Source of the DNA: DASPTT01 sp035623275
GTDB taxonomy: Bacteria; Actinomycetota; Acidimicrobiia; Acidimicrobiales; UBA8190
Assembly: GCA_035623275.1 (NCBI GenBank)
Contig: DASPTT010000031.1
Coordinates: 1 to 17,281 of the forward strand
Direction: 5' to 3'
Length of the DNA: 17,281 nucleotides
The position numbers and the translations under genes were made by a program. The notes below the pieces were generated by a model. It worked only from the letters and a program-made list of their open reading frames with translations, was not told where the DNA came from and searched no databases. This document shows, one piece after another, positions 7,423 to 15,323 of the stretch. The first letter of the stretch is position 1, and each line of letters opens with the position of its first letter.

Positions 7423-9092
7423 TACGCCAGGAAGAGCCGTTCGGGGTCGTGGCGCCGCAGGGCGATCACCTCGTCCATGCCCACGGGGGCCAGCGCCTCG
7501 ACCTCCCGGGCCACGGGGACCGGCCACCCGCAGGCGGCGACCATCGACCGCACGCGCTCGTCCACCGGGCCCTCGCCCGCGGCGACGGCAGCCACCCGGA
7601 GCTCGCCGTCGAGCCGGCGGAGCACGCCGAGGTCCGTGACCACGCTCTCCACCGCCCGGCCGGGGCTGGTGACGTACCCCACCGCGGCCACCAGCCGCTC
7701 GGGGCGCGCCAGCGCCACCACCACACAGGCCGCGGCCCGGCTGGCCACGTCGTTGGCACCCCCGGAGCCGACCAGGAACGGGCCGCCGGGGACGAGGGTC
7801 GAATTGAGGTTCCCGTGGCGGTCGACCTGGGCCGCGCCGAGGCAGGCCACGGTGCGCGTGCCCGGTCCGCCGACCACCATGCCGAGGACCGCCGACGCGT
7901 CCGCGAGCACCGGCGTGCCCGGGAAGACGCGGTGGTTGAAGATGTAGGGGTCGGCCGGCGTCGGGCGGTATCCGAGCATGCCGAGCTCGGCGGTCAGCTC
8001 CACGGCGTGCCCGGCGGCACGCGCCCGGTCGACCCCGACCCAGGCGGCCAGGTTCGCCACCCCCGCGCCGGCGAGCACCGCCTGCGCGTCGTGCGACGCC
8101 ACCACCGCGGCCACCTCCCGCGCCCCGTGCGCCGCCGCCCGCTCCCACGCGCTGGGCGGCGAGCGGTCGTCGACCGGGTGGGCGGCCGCGTCGGCGCGCC
8201 AGGACTCGGGGTCGCTGCGCCCGGCCAGCCATTCGAGGTGATCCTTCCCGACGCGCTCGAGGTAGGCCTCGTGGGTGGCGGGCTCGAGCACCCAGTGCCG
8301 GGCCCAGGCGTCGAAGTCGCCGCGTGACGCGTCGCGCGCCCCGGCCCAGAAGCCGATGTCCTCGCCGTAGGAACGCACCGGCAGCCCCGGCGCGTAGAGG
8401 CCGCCCGGGTGGGCGCCGAAGGGGGCCTCGACGACGGCGAGCACACGGTGGGCGGGGATGCGCACCCGATGCCCGAGCCCGTCGAGGTCGTCGACCACGC
8501 GCTCGACCGTGGCGAGCACGCCGCGAGTGGCGGCCCACGCGCCCCACACGCCCTCGAGCAGGGGCTCGGACAGCGCGACGTTGCCGGCGCGGTCGGCCAG
8601 GGCGCCGTGGACGATGGCCACGTCGGGAACGAGGGGTGCGAGCAGGCCGACGGGGCCGAAGGGCGTGTCGGCCAGCGCGAAGGCGTCGTTGCCGGCCATC
8701 GACGAGCCCTGCAGCGACCCCGTGACCACCGCGGGCAGGCCGCGTGCCGCGGCCTCGAGGCGCTGCTGGAAGGTCAGGATCGACCAGTGCTCCACCGTGA
8801 CCGCGCCCGACGTGTACGCGCGCTGGAAGATCGGGTTCGGCGTGTAGGTGGGGAACGGGTCACCCGAGTAGGAGGTGACGACGTGGCGCACCATGCCGCC
8901 GTGCACGAAGAGCGCGCCCAGCGAGCCCAGGCTGACCATGACCAGGGTGAAGCCCGCGTCGGTGCCCCAGTGCTGGCGCGCCACCTCCCGGGCCGCCGCG
9001 CTCCAGCGGGAGTGGCCGCAGACGATCTGCAGGGTGTCGCCGCGGTGGACGTGGCGCTCGACGGCCTCGGCCAAGCCCAGCTGCGGTGCCAC
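7422..9092 (-). CDS. Fused alpha/beta CoA-transferase-fold protein, IpdA-IpdB-like
   Basis: Protein of 556 residues with two class I CoA-transferase domains in one chain. The N-terminal half (about 1-290) is alpha/IpdA-like: HSRWSAAAREVARQ, LVMVSLGSLG, TVEHWSILTFQQRLEAAARG (with Glu101) and LLAPLVPDVAIVHG. The C-terminal half (about 320-556) is beta/IpdB-like: TAELGMLGYRP (Glu369 where class I transferases carry the catalytic ENG-type Glu), then LGAAQVDRHGNLNSTL and FLVGSGGANDVAS. Mycobacterial IpdA and IpdB are separate subunits of a hydrolase that opens a steroid-derived ring CoA ester; their combined size is close to this fusion. Function is therefore either CoA transfer or CoA-ester ring hydrolysis. 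The GTG start (9092) lies 8 bp after the crotonase stop, so translation is probably coupled. Codons upstream of it in the same frame are antisense noise inside the crotonase gene. Family assignment is firm; the reaction is inferred. Confidence 0.87.
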   Translation of the reverse strand: MAPQLGLAEAVERHVHRGDTLQIVCGHSRWSAAAREVARQHWGTDAGFTLVMVSLGSLGALFVHGGMVRHVVTSYSGDPFPTYTPNPIFQRAYTSGAVTVEHWSILTFQQRLEAAARGLPAVVTGSLQGSSMAGNDAFALADTPFGPVGLLAPLVPDVAIVHGALADRAGNVALSEPLLEGVWGAWAATRGVLATVERVVDDLDGLGHRVRIPAHRVLAVVEAPFGAHPGGLYAPGLPVRSYGEDIGFWAGARDASRGDFDAWARHWVLEPATHEAYLERVGKDHLEWLAGRSDPESWRADAAAHPVDDRSPPSAWERAAAHGAREVAAVVASHDAQAVLAGAGVANLAAWVGVDRARAAGHAVELTAELGMLGYRPTPADPYIFNHRVFPGTPVLADASAVLGMVVGGPGTRTVACLGAAQVDRHGNLNSTLVPGGPFLVGSGGANDVASRAAACVVVALARPERLVAAVGYVTSPGRAVESVVTDLGVLRRLDGELRVAAVAAGEGPVDERVRSMVAACGWPVPVAREVEALAPVGMDEVIALRRHDPERLFLA

Positions 9093-9100
9093 CCGGCGCC

Positions 9101-9910
9101 CTATCGCCCCGTCCAGCGCGGCTCGCGCTTCTCGGCGAAGGCGGCAGGGCCTTCCTTGGCGTCCTCGCTGGAGAAGACCTCGGTGGCGATGGCCGACTCG
9201 ATCTTGTACGCCTCGCGCATATCGGTGGCCAGGCCCCGCAGCACGCTCTCCTTGGTCTTGCGCACGGCCAAGGGCCCGTTGACGGTGATCCGGCGGGCGT
9301 ACTCCAGGGCCTTGTCGCGCAGCTGGTCCGCGGGCACGACCGCGTTGAGCAGGCCCATGGCCAGCGCCTGCTCGGCGGGGACGCGATCCGCGCACAGCAG
9401 GAACTCCATGGCCGCTGGGAACGGGACCTGGCGGGGAAGGCGCACCGTCGTCCCGCCGCCGGCGAACAGGCCGCGCTTGGGCTCCATCACGCCGAAGTAG
9501 GCCTCGGGCACGGCCACCCGGATGTCGCAGCCGCCGAGCATCTCCATGCCGCCGGCCACGCAGGCGCCGTTGACGGCGGCGATGATCGGCTTGTAGATCT
9601 TCACGCCCCGCAGCACCGCCTTGACCCCGTCGTCGATGCGGTAGCCGTCGAGCTCCTCCACCTGCTTGGAGGCGATCTCCTTCTGCAGCCGGGTGATCTC
9701 GGGGATGTAGGTCTTGAGGTCCGCGCCGGTGCAGAACGCGTTGGCGACGCCGGTGACGATCGCCACCCAGGCGCCGTCGTCCTCGTCGAAGCGGTCCCAG
9801 GCGCGCCGCAGCTGCGCGAAGTGGTCCATGTCCAAACTGTTCATGGCATGGGCGCGGTCGATGGTGATCCACACCACGTGGTCGTCACCCGGCTCGTAGT
9901 GCACCGGCAC
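9101..9910 (-). CDS. Enoyl-CoA hydratase/isomerase family protein (crotonase, EchA-like)
   Basis: Crotonase-fold protein of 269 residues, expected to hydrate an enoyl-CoA. Oxyanion-hole segments are AFCTGADLKTY (59-68) and NGACVAGGMEMLGGCDI (114-130). Both Glu residues used by true hydratases seem present: Glu123 (GGMEM) and Glu143 (FGVMEPKRG, aligned by eye with the second hydratase Glu). The VMEPKRGLFAGGGTTVRLPR stretch recalls mycobacterial EchA19, a steroid side-chain hydratase, from memory only. GTG 9910 is the start because GAGG lies five bases upstream and the conserved sequence begins there; the frame is open for another 800 codons upstream, but that is antisense to the dehydrogenase and synthetase genes. 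It is 62 bp after the dehydrogenase stop and 8 bp before the CoA-transferase-like gene, within one catabolic run. Confidence 0.92.
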   Translation of the reverse strand: MPVHYEPGDDHVVWITIDRAHAMNSLDMDHFAQLRRAWDRFDEDDGAWVAIVTGVANAFCTGADLKTYIPEITRLQKEIASKQVEELDGYRIDDGVKAVLRGVKIYKPIIAAVNGACVAGGMEMLGGCDIRVAVPEAYFGVMEPKRGLFAGGGTTVRLPRQVPFPAAMEFLLCADRVPAEQALAMGLLNAVVPADQLRDKALEYARRITVNGPLAVRKTKESVLRGLATDMREAYKIESAIATEVFSSEDAKEGPAAFAEKREPRWTGR

Positions 9911-9972
9911 GGTTGCCTCGCTCTCCTCGTCTCGTGGTTCTCTTGCCGCTCGTCCTGCGGAGGGTCGACCGC

Positions 9973-11115
9973 TCAGCGCGGCTCGCGGGGCAGCCCGAGG
10001 ATGCGCTCGCCGATGATGTTGCGCTGGACTTCCGAGGTCCCCCCGGCGATGCTCGCCGCCTTCGACCACAGCCACTGGCGCTGCCACGGGCCCCACAGCG
10101 GTGCCTCGGCACCCAGCACGGCCAACGCGCTGGCGGAGAGGTGCTGGGTCATGTCCGACCAGGTGAGCTTGACCCAGCTCGACTCCGGCCCGGGCACCTC
10201 GCCGCGCGCCAGCTTGGTCAGGGTCCGCCAGTTGTGCGTGCGCAGGACCACCAGCGACACATAGGCGTCGACGAGCGCATCGGCGACCGCCGGGTCGTCG
10301 AGTGCCTCGCGCCGGGCCGCCTCGGCGAACAGCCGGGCCAGGTGCCCCTCGTGGACGACCTCCTCCTTGAAGGGGAAGTTCGTGCCCCGCTCGTGCGCCA
10401 GCGTCGTCGAGGCAACCTTCCAGCCCTGGCCGGCCGGTCCCACGAGCTGGTCGCCGGGCACGAACACCTCGTCGAGGAAGACCTCGTTGAACTCGGCGTC
10501 GCCGGTGATCTGCACCAGGGGCCGGACGTCCACGCCCGGCGCCGTCATGTCCACCACGAACAGCGAGAGCCCTCGTGGCCCGCGCGTCCCCTCCTCGCTG
10601 CGCGCCAGGCACATCCCCCAGCGGGCGAATTGTGCATAGGAGGTCCACACCTTCTGGCCCGAGAGCACCCACCCGTCGTCGACGTGCTCGGCGCGGGTGG
10701 AGAGGCCGGCAAGGTCCGACCCCGCGCCCGGTTCGCTGAAGAGCTGGCACCAGATCTCCGACGCCGTGGTGATGGCGGGGAGCCACCGGCGGCACTGCAC
10801 CGAGGTCCCGTGGGCCAGCAAGGTCGGCCCCGCCAGGTTGATGCCGACGCGGTTGACCAGCTGGGCGGCGCCGCTGCGGGCGTACTCGGCGTTGAAGATG
10901 GCCACCTCGACGGGGCTCGCCCCCCGCCCGCCGAACTCGGCGGGCCAGTCGATCCCCACCCAGCCCGCGGCGGCCAGCTTGGCCTGCCAGGCCCGGCCCC
11001 AGGCCACCAGCTCGGCCAGGTCCTCGGTGTCCGGCGGGTCCTCGACGTTGGCGGCCAGCCACGCCCGGGCCTCCTGCGCGACACGCGCTTCGTCGACGGA
11101 GAGCGAGAGGTCCAT
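9973..11115 (-). CDS. Acyl-CoA dehydrogenase (FadE family, possible alpha-type subunit)
   Basis: Flavin-dependent acyl-CoA dehydrogenase of 380 residues with the full three-part fold. FAD/substrate marks are CQLFSEPGAGSDLAGLST (123-140), DGWVLSGQKVWTS (147-159), and IAGGTSEVQRNIIGERILG (356-374). In medium-chain enzymes the catalytic Glu sits in the last motif (YEGT); here that position is Gly358. A Glu at 242 (TLAHERG) is placed where isovaleryl- and long-chain-type enzymes, and the alpha subunits of steroid side-chain dehydrogenases, keep their base. This suggests, from memory of those families, an active enzyme with a relocated base, perhaps with a partner subunit. The ATG (11115) follows the synthetase stop by 9 bp; AGGA of the ribosome site overlaps that stop codon. 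Electrons would go to an ETF not seen here. Confidence 0.93.
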   Translation of the reverse strand: MDLSLSVDEARVAQEARAWLAANVEDPPDTEDLAELVAWGRAWQAKLAAAGWVGIDWPAEFGGRGASPVEVAIFNAEYARSGAAQLVNRVGINLAGPTLLAHGTSVQCRRWLPAITTASEIWCQLFSEPGAGSDLAGLSTRAEHVDDGWVLSGQKVWTSYAQFARWGMCLARSEEGTRGPRGLSLFVVDMTAPGVDVRPLVQITGDAEFNEVFLDEVFVPGDQLVGPAGQGWKVASTTLAHERGTNFPFKEEVVHEGHLARLFAEAARREALDDPAVADALVDAYVSLVVLRTHNWRTLTKLARGEVPGPESSWVKLTWSDMTQHLSASALAVLGAEAPLWGPWQRQWLWSKAASIAGGTSEVQRNIIGERILGLPREPR

Positions 11116-11124
11116 GCGCCGGTC

Positions 11125-12966
11125 CTAGAGGTCCCAGGCCGCCAGGCGGCCCGACGCCCGGAAGGCCCCCGCCAGTGCGGCGTCGGCCGCGGCGTCGAAG
11201 GGCCTGTACTCGGCGTCGCCGCGCCCGCGCACCCACACCTCGTCGTCCCCCGTGCGGTCCGCACGGAACTTCTCGTGGACCAGCGTCCGCACGAGGATCT
11301 TGTTGGTGGCCGTCACCGGCAGGGCGCGGCACAACCGCACATAGCGGGGCCGCCACTTCGGCCCCAGGTCCGGCTGGTCGTCCAGCCAGGCGGCGAAGGC
11401 GGCGGGGTCGAAGCGGGCCCCGTCGCGCAGCACCAGCGCGGCCATCACCTGGTCGCCGGCGTCCACGTCGGGGACGCCGTAGACGGCCACGAACATCACA
11501 TCGGGATGGCGGGCCAGGATCACCTCGATCGGCCCCGCCGGGAAGTTCTCGCCGTCGACGCGCAGCCAGTCCGACGTGCGGCCCGCGAAGTAGACCCAGC
11601 CGTCGTCGTCGACGTAGCCGAGGTCGCCGCTCCAGTACCAGCCGTTGCGCGTGGCGCGGGCCATGGCCTCGTCGTTGCGGTAGTAGCCCTCGAAGGGCCC
11701 CACCCCCTCCTTGTTGACCAGCTCCCCCACGCACTCGTCCGCGTTGGCGAGGCGCCCCTCGGCGTCGAAGCGGGCCCGAGGCACGTCCGCGCCGTCGGGG
11801 TCGACGACGGCGACGCCGGGCTTGAGCCGTCCGATCGACCCGCGCGGGGGGTCGCCCGTCCGGTCCAGCGCGATGGCACCCTCGGTCGACCCGAAGACGT
11901 CGATGATGGCCACGCCGAATCGGGCCGCCACGGCCTCCACCACGTGTGGGGACCCCTCGTTCCCGTACGCGATGACCAGGGGGTTCCGGGCGTCGTCGGG
12001 CCGCTCGGGGGTGGCCAGTAGGTAGGCCAGGGGCTTGCCGGTGTAGTTGAACCAGGTGGCGCCGTAGTGGCGGACGTCGTCGAGGAAGCGCGACGCGCTG
12101 AAGCGGCGCGCCAGCCCCACCGACGCGCCGGTCACGAACGCCGGCGCCAGGCCGACCATCAGCGAGTTCGAGTGGAACAGCGGCATGGCCAGGTAGCCGA
12201 TGTCGTCGGCGCCCACGCCCAGAAGGATGGCCAGGCGCGCCCCCGTGGTGAGCAGCCGGCGCTGGGTGCAGCGCACGGCCTTCGGGGCGGCGGAGGTTCC
12301 GGAGGTGAAGATCAGCGCCCACAGCGTGTCGACGTCGGGCTCGGGTGCGCCCGGGGAGAGGTACCGGTCGCCTCGGCCGTCGTCGGGCGATCCCAGGGCG
12401 TCCTCGAGGTCGTCGCCCAGCGAGGTGGGCGGATCGTGCTCGTCGGCGAAGCGCCGGGTGACGAGCACACCCCCGGGGAGGAGGTCCCCGAGGGAGATCG
12501 ACGCCAGGAGCGCCACATGGCGGGGCTCGGTGACGAGCATCTGGACGTCGGTGTGGGCGATGTCGCGGGCCAGGTGCTCTCCCCGGCGCGTGTGGTTGAG
12601 GCCCACCAGGGTGGCGCCGACGAGGGCGGCACCGTAGAGGGCGAAGACGTAGTCGGGGGTGTTGTCGAGGAGCACGGCCACGTGCGGCGGCCGGGACGGG
12701 TCAAGGCGCCGCTCGAAGAGGGCGGCGAACCGGGCCGCTTCCCGCAGGACGTCGCCGTGGCTCCAGACGGTGTCGCCGAAGCGCAACGCCGGGCGCGGCG
12801 CGGTCGTCGGGTCGAGGCCGTTGCGGCGCAGGAGCGCGGCGGCGTTGGGCGCAGGCAGCGGGGCCTCCCCCGGTGCCGGGGCCGCGGCCACCCGCGCCTC
12901 GACGTCGGGCGGCGCCACGACATGGGTCCGCGCGCCGCCCCCCGACGATGCGCGTTCTGTGACCAC
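11125..12966 (-). CDS. Acyl-CoA synthetase, FATP/FadD6-FadD17-like
   Basis: ANL-superfamily acid-CoA ligase of 613 residues that would activate a carboxylic acid with ATP and CoA. The phosphate-binding loop is FTSGTSAAPKA (220-230). Other core motifs are VFGSTEGAI (357-365), WYWSGDLGYVDDDGWVYF (443-460), GRTSDWLRVDGENF (462-475), and the C-terminal catalytic Lys556 (TATNKILV). The segments FNYTGKPLAYLLATPERPDD and AYGNEG mark the FATP-like branch, which includes mycobacterial FadD6 and FadD17 (from memory). Length is normal for that branch. The start is taken as GTG 12966. There is no ribosome site, but TAACCT lies six bases upstream on the minus strand, a spacing that fits a leaderless mRNA. 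It heads the catabolic run, 9 bp ahead of the dehydrogenase, and is divergent from the plus-strand synthetase. Confidence 0.93.
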   Translation of the reverse strand: MVTERASSGGGARTHVVAPPDVEARVAAAPAPGEAPLPAPNAAALLRRNGLDPTTAPRPALRFGDTVWSHGDVLREAARFAALFERRLDPSRPPHVAVLLDNTPDYVFALYGAALVGATLVGLNHTRRGEHLARDIAHTDVQMLVTEPRHVALLASISLGDLLPGGVLVTRRFADEHDPPTSLGDDLEDALGSPDDGRGDRYLSPGAPEPDVDTLWALIFTSGTSAAPKAVRCTQRRLLTTGARLAILLGVGADDIGYLAMPLFHSNSLMVGLAPAFVTGASVGLARRFSASRFLDDVRHYGATWFNYTGKPLAYLLATPERPDDARNPLVIAYGNEGSPHVVEAVAARFGVAIIDVFGSTEGAIALDRTGDPPRGSIGRLKPGVAVVDPDGADVPRARFDAEGRLANADECVGELVNKEGVGPFEGYYRNDEAMARATRNGWYWSGDLGYVDDDGWVYFAGRTSDWLRVDGENFPAGPIEVILARHPDVMFVAVYGVPDVDAGDQVMAALVLRDGARFDPAAFAAWLDDQPDLGPKWRPRYVRLCRALPVTATNKILVRTLVHEKFRADRTGDDEVWVRGRGDAEYRPFDAAADAALAGAFRASGRLAAWDL

Positions 12967-12972
12967 GGCGTC

Positions 12973-13001
12973 AGGTTAGCCATCGCACCCGGCGGTAGCG
13001 T
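12973..13001. promoter_or_regulatory. Back-to-back leaderless-type -10 elements in the 43-bp divergent gap
   Basis: Only 43 bp separate the two divergent synthetase start codons, and neither start has a ribosome site. On the minus strand TAACCT (12978-12973) ends six bases before GTG 12966. On the plus strand TAGCGT (12996-13001) ends eight bases before ATG 13010. Both fit TAnnnT at the distance expected if transcription starts at or next to the start codon. -35 matches are poor on both sides. The two promoters would overlap, so their use may be mutually exclusive or shared by one regulator. Confidence 0.45.
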
Positions 13002-13009
13002 TTGGCGCC

Positions 13010-14596
13010 ATGACCCCGGGCGACAGCGGAACGCGCCTAGCCCCGACCTATGCCCATGCCCGGGCTCGCCGGTACAGACGGCCCGGCGGGCCGTGGGACC
13101 GCGGCGCCCTCGACCACGGCTTCGCCCTCGGCGCTGTGTCGGTCGTCGACCGCCACGGTCGACTCGACGCGGCCGCGTTGGGGTCGCTCGTCGACGGCCT
13201 GGCCGGGCGCCTGCGAGCCGCCGGGGTGCGGCGCGGGCAGGCCGTGTGCTGGCAGCTGCCCAACGGCGCCGCCGCGCTGGCCCTCTATCGCGCCTGCTGG
13301 CGCCTCGGCGCGGTGGCCGCGCCGCTGCACCATCGGATGGGACCCTCGGAGGTGGCGGCGGCCGTCGGCCAGGTCACGCCCGCACTGGTGATCGCCGGTC
13401 CCGACGCGCCGGCCGCGGAGGTCCCCGGCAGCCGGGTGCTTCGCGGCGGGGGCGAGGCGCTGCTCGAGCTGTTCGCGCCGGCCGAGCCGGTGCCGGCATC
13501 CGGCTGCCCGGCGCGCGGCAGCGACCTGGCCGTTGCGCTGTTCACCTCGGGGTCCACCGGCGTGCCCAAGGCGGCCCTGCACACCCACCGGGGACTCGGC
13601 TACAAGGCCGCGCTGATGGCGTGCGTCCACGGCCTCGGCCCGGCCGATGCGGTCCTCATGCCCGCGCCGCTGGCCCATGTCTCGGGGCTGCTCAACGGCG
13701 TGCTCATCCCGGCGACGGTGGGGATCCCCACCGTGCTGATGCACGCCTGGGACCCCGACGAGGGCCTGGCCGCCATCGAGGCCGAGCGCGTGTCGTACAT
13801 GGGCGCGCCCCCTGTCTTCTTCTCCCAGATGGCGGCGAGCAGCTCGTTCCGGCCCGAGCGCGTGGCCAGCCTCCGGCTGGTCTCGACCGGGGGCGCGTCC
13901 GTGAGCCCGGCCTTCGTCGACGCCACGGCCGAGGCCTTCGGCTGCCGTGTGAAGCGCACCTACGGGTCGACCGAGGCCCCCACGGTCACGACCTCGGGAC
14001 CCGACGACCCCGTCGCCAGGGCCCGCGCCACCGACGGCCGCTGCGTGGGGGAGGCCGAGCTGTGCGTACACGATCCCGACACCGGTGCCCGCCTGGGGCC
14101 CGGCGCGGTGGGCGAGCTGTGGGTCCGAGGCCCCGAGCTCTTCGTCGGCTACACCGACCCGACCGCCACCGAGCGCGTGGTGGCCCGGCCGGGGACCTGG
14201 TTCCGCACGGGCGACCTCGGCTCGCTCGACGACGAGGGGTGGCTGGTGGTCACCGGCCGGCTGTCGGACATCATCATCCGCGCCGGGGAGAACATCTCGG
14301 CGTCGGAGGTGGAGGCGGTCCTCGAGGCCCACCCCGCCGTGCGCCACGCGGTGGCCGTGGGCGTCCCCGACGAGGCGGTCGGCGAGCGGGTGGCCGCGTT
14401 CGTCGAGGCGACCGGCCCCTTCGACCTGGTCGCCTGCCGGGCGTGGTTCGCCGAGCGCGGCGTGACCCGGTTCAAGACGCCGGAGATCGTGGTCCGGCTC
14501 GACACGCTGCCGGTGCTGGCCGCGGGCAAACCCGATCGCGCCGCCTTGCGCGCCGAGGCGGCTCGCCGGGCCAGCGTCGGGGCCGGCGCCGGCTGA
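13010..14596 (+). CDS. Acyl-CoA synthetase (class I adenylate-forming, FadD family)
   Basis: ANL-superfamily acid-CoA ligase of 528 residues, the only certain plus-strand gene. The phosphate loop is FTSGSTGVPKAALHTH (178-193). Other motifs are YGSTE (318-322), FRTGDLGSLDDEGWLVV (398-414), GRLSDIIIRAGENIS (416-430), and the C-terminal catalytic Lys507 (VLAAGKPDR). The overall pattern is that of medium-size FadD and cyclohexanecarboxylate-CoA ligase-like enzymes, including steroid-acid ligases such as FadD3; I cannot choose among these. It differs clearly from the FATP-type synthetase on the other strand, so it probably takes a different acid. The ATG at 13010 fits a leaderless transcript. A 14-nt triple repeat begins just after its stop and the next gene is convergent; no terminator is seen. 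Confidence 0.92.
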   Translation: MTPGDSGTRLAPTYAHARARRYRRPGGPWDRGALDHGFALGAVSVVDRHGRLDAAALGSLVDGLAGRLRAAGVRRGQAVCWQLPNGAAALALYRACWRLGAVAAPLHHRMGPSEVAAAVGQVTPALVIAGPDAPAAEVPGSRVLRGGGEALLELFAPAEPVPASGCPARGSDLAVALFTSGSTGVPKAALHTHRGLGYKAALMACVHGLGPADAVLMPAPLAHVSGLLNGVLIPATVGIPTVLMHAWDPDEGLAAIEAERVSYMGAPPVFFSQMAASSSFRPERVASLRLVSTGGASVSPAFVDATAEAFGCRVKRTYGSTEAPTVTTSGPDDPVARARATDGRCVGEAELCVHDPDTGARLGPGAVGELWVRGPELFVGYTDPTATERVVARPGTWFRTGDLGSLDDEGWLVVTGRLSDIIIRAGENISASEVEAVLEAHPAVRHAVAVGVPDEAVGERVAAFVEATGPFDLVACRAWFAERGVTRFKTPEIVVRLDTLPVLAAGKPDRAALRAEAARRASVGAGAG

Positions 14597-14597
14597 G

Positions 14598-14639
14598 CCG
14601 GGCGCACCCACCCGGGCGCACCCACCCGGGCGCACCGAC
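14598..14639. repeat. 14-nt tandem repeat, three copies, in the convergent intergenic gap
   Basis: CCGGGCGCACCCAC at 14598-14611 and 14612-14625, then a third copy with one change at 14626-14639. It starts directly after the stop of the plus-strand synthetase and fills most of the 56-bp gap to the stop of the DJ-1/PfpI gene. It forms no clear terminator hairpin. Confidence 0.92.
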
Positions 14640-14652
14640 CCCGTGCCAGGCG

Positions 14653-15285
14653 TCACGCGTCGGTCGCCAGCACGGCCCGGACCAGCTCGACGGTGTCGGC
14701 CGAGGCACTGGCGACGGACCCGCTGTCGAAGGGCGGTTGCGGGTCGTACTCGATCCCGAGCTGGATGGCCTTGGCCACGTCGTCGCCCGCCACCATCGCC
14801 ACCAGCGTGAGCGCCATGTCGATGCCCGACGAGACCCCGGCGGCGGTGACGATCCTCCCCTGGACGACGACGCGCCGGGCGGTGTAGCGGGCGCCGAAGG
14901 ACTCCAGCTGTTGCACCCGGGACCAGTGGGTCGTCGCCTCGAGACCGTCGAGGAGGCCGGCTGCCCCGAGGACCTCCGATCCCGTGCACACCGACGTGGT
15001 CCACGTGGTGGCGGGATGGACCGAGCGCACCCACTCGACGACGGGGTCGCCGGGCGTGGCGATCTCGTGCGTGCCCGGTCCGCCGGGGACCACGGCGATG
15101 TCCGGCGCCTCCAGCTCCGCCAGGGCGGCGTCGGCCACGACGCGGAGCCCGGCATCGGTGCGCACGGGCCCTGGCGCCGCCGCGGCGAACACGACCTGCG
15201 CGCCCGGCAGGCGCGACAGCACCTCGTAGGGCCCCACGGCGTCCAGGGCGGTGAAACGGGCGAAGAGGGGGAAGACGATGCGCAT
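14653..15285 (-). CDS. DJ-1/PfpI family protein, isonitrile hydratase-like
   Basis: Single-domain DJ-1/PfpI protein of 210 residues. The nucleophile elbow is TTSVCTGSEVLGAAGLLDG with Cys100, followed by ATTHWS. Asp15 (FTALDAVGPYEVL) and Thr101 fall where isocyanide (isonitrile) hydratases carry their active-site Asp and Thr (recalled, aligned by eye). PDIAVVPGGPGTHE is the usual DJ-1 core strand and turn. Isonitrile hydration is a plausible activity, but many relatives are of unknown role. The ATG start (15285) has AGGAG about five bases upstream. It lies 38 bp after the GlxA-family regulator, whose own sensor domain is a relative (both have TTSVCTG and ATTHWS), so the two probably arose from one fold and are cotranscribed. 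The open frame upstream of the ATG is antisense-like noise across the regulator and is excluded. Confidence 0.92.
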   Translation of the reverse strand: MRIVFPLFARFTALDAVGPYEVLSRLPGAQVVFAAAAPGPVRTDAGLRVVADAALAELEAPDIAVVPGGPGTHEIATPGDPVVEWVRSVHPATTWTTSVCTGSEVLGAAGLLDGLEATTHWSRVQQLESFGARYTARRVVVQGRIVTAAGVSSGIDMALTLVAMVAGDDVAKAIQLGIEYDPQPPFDSGSVASASADTVELVRAVLATDA

Positions 15286-15323
15286 GGTGCTCCTCTCGGG
15301 GCGTGGTTCCGGATCCGGCGGTC

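Noticed and set aside
5197..7947. 916-residue plus-strand frame, and a similar 1147-residue frame at 12067-15510
   Set aside because: Both run antisense to well-supported minus-strand genes, or out of frame with the plus-strand synthetase, and show only Arg/Ala/Gly/Pro-rich sequence.
7360..8547. N-terminal extension of the MoxR frame to 740 residues
   Set aside because: The added part overlaps the CoA-transferase-like gene in another frame and is Arg-rich nonsense; the AAA+ domain and normal length begin near 7359.
9911..12322. Extension of the crotonase frame to 1073 residues
   Set aside because: The extra 800 residues lie across the dehydrogenase and synthetase genes in another frame and have no recognisable fold; a ribosome site marks GTG 9910.
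14597..14652. Bidirectional terminator between the convergent genes
   Set aside because: The gap is almost filled by a 14-nt triple repeat; I find no stem followed by a T-run on either strand.
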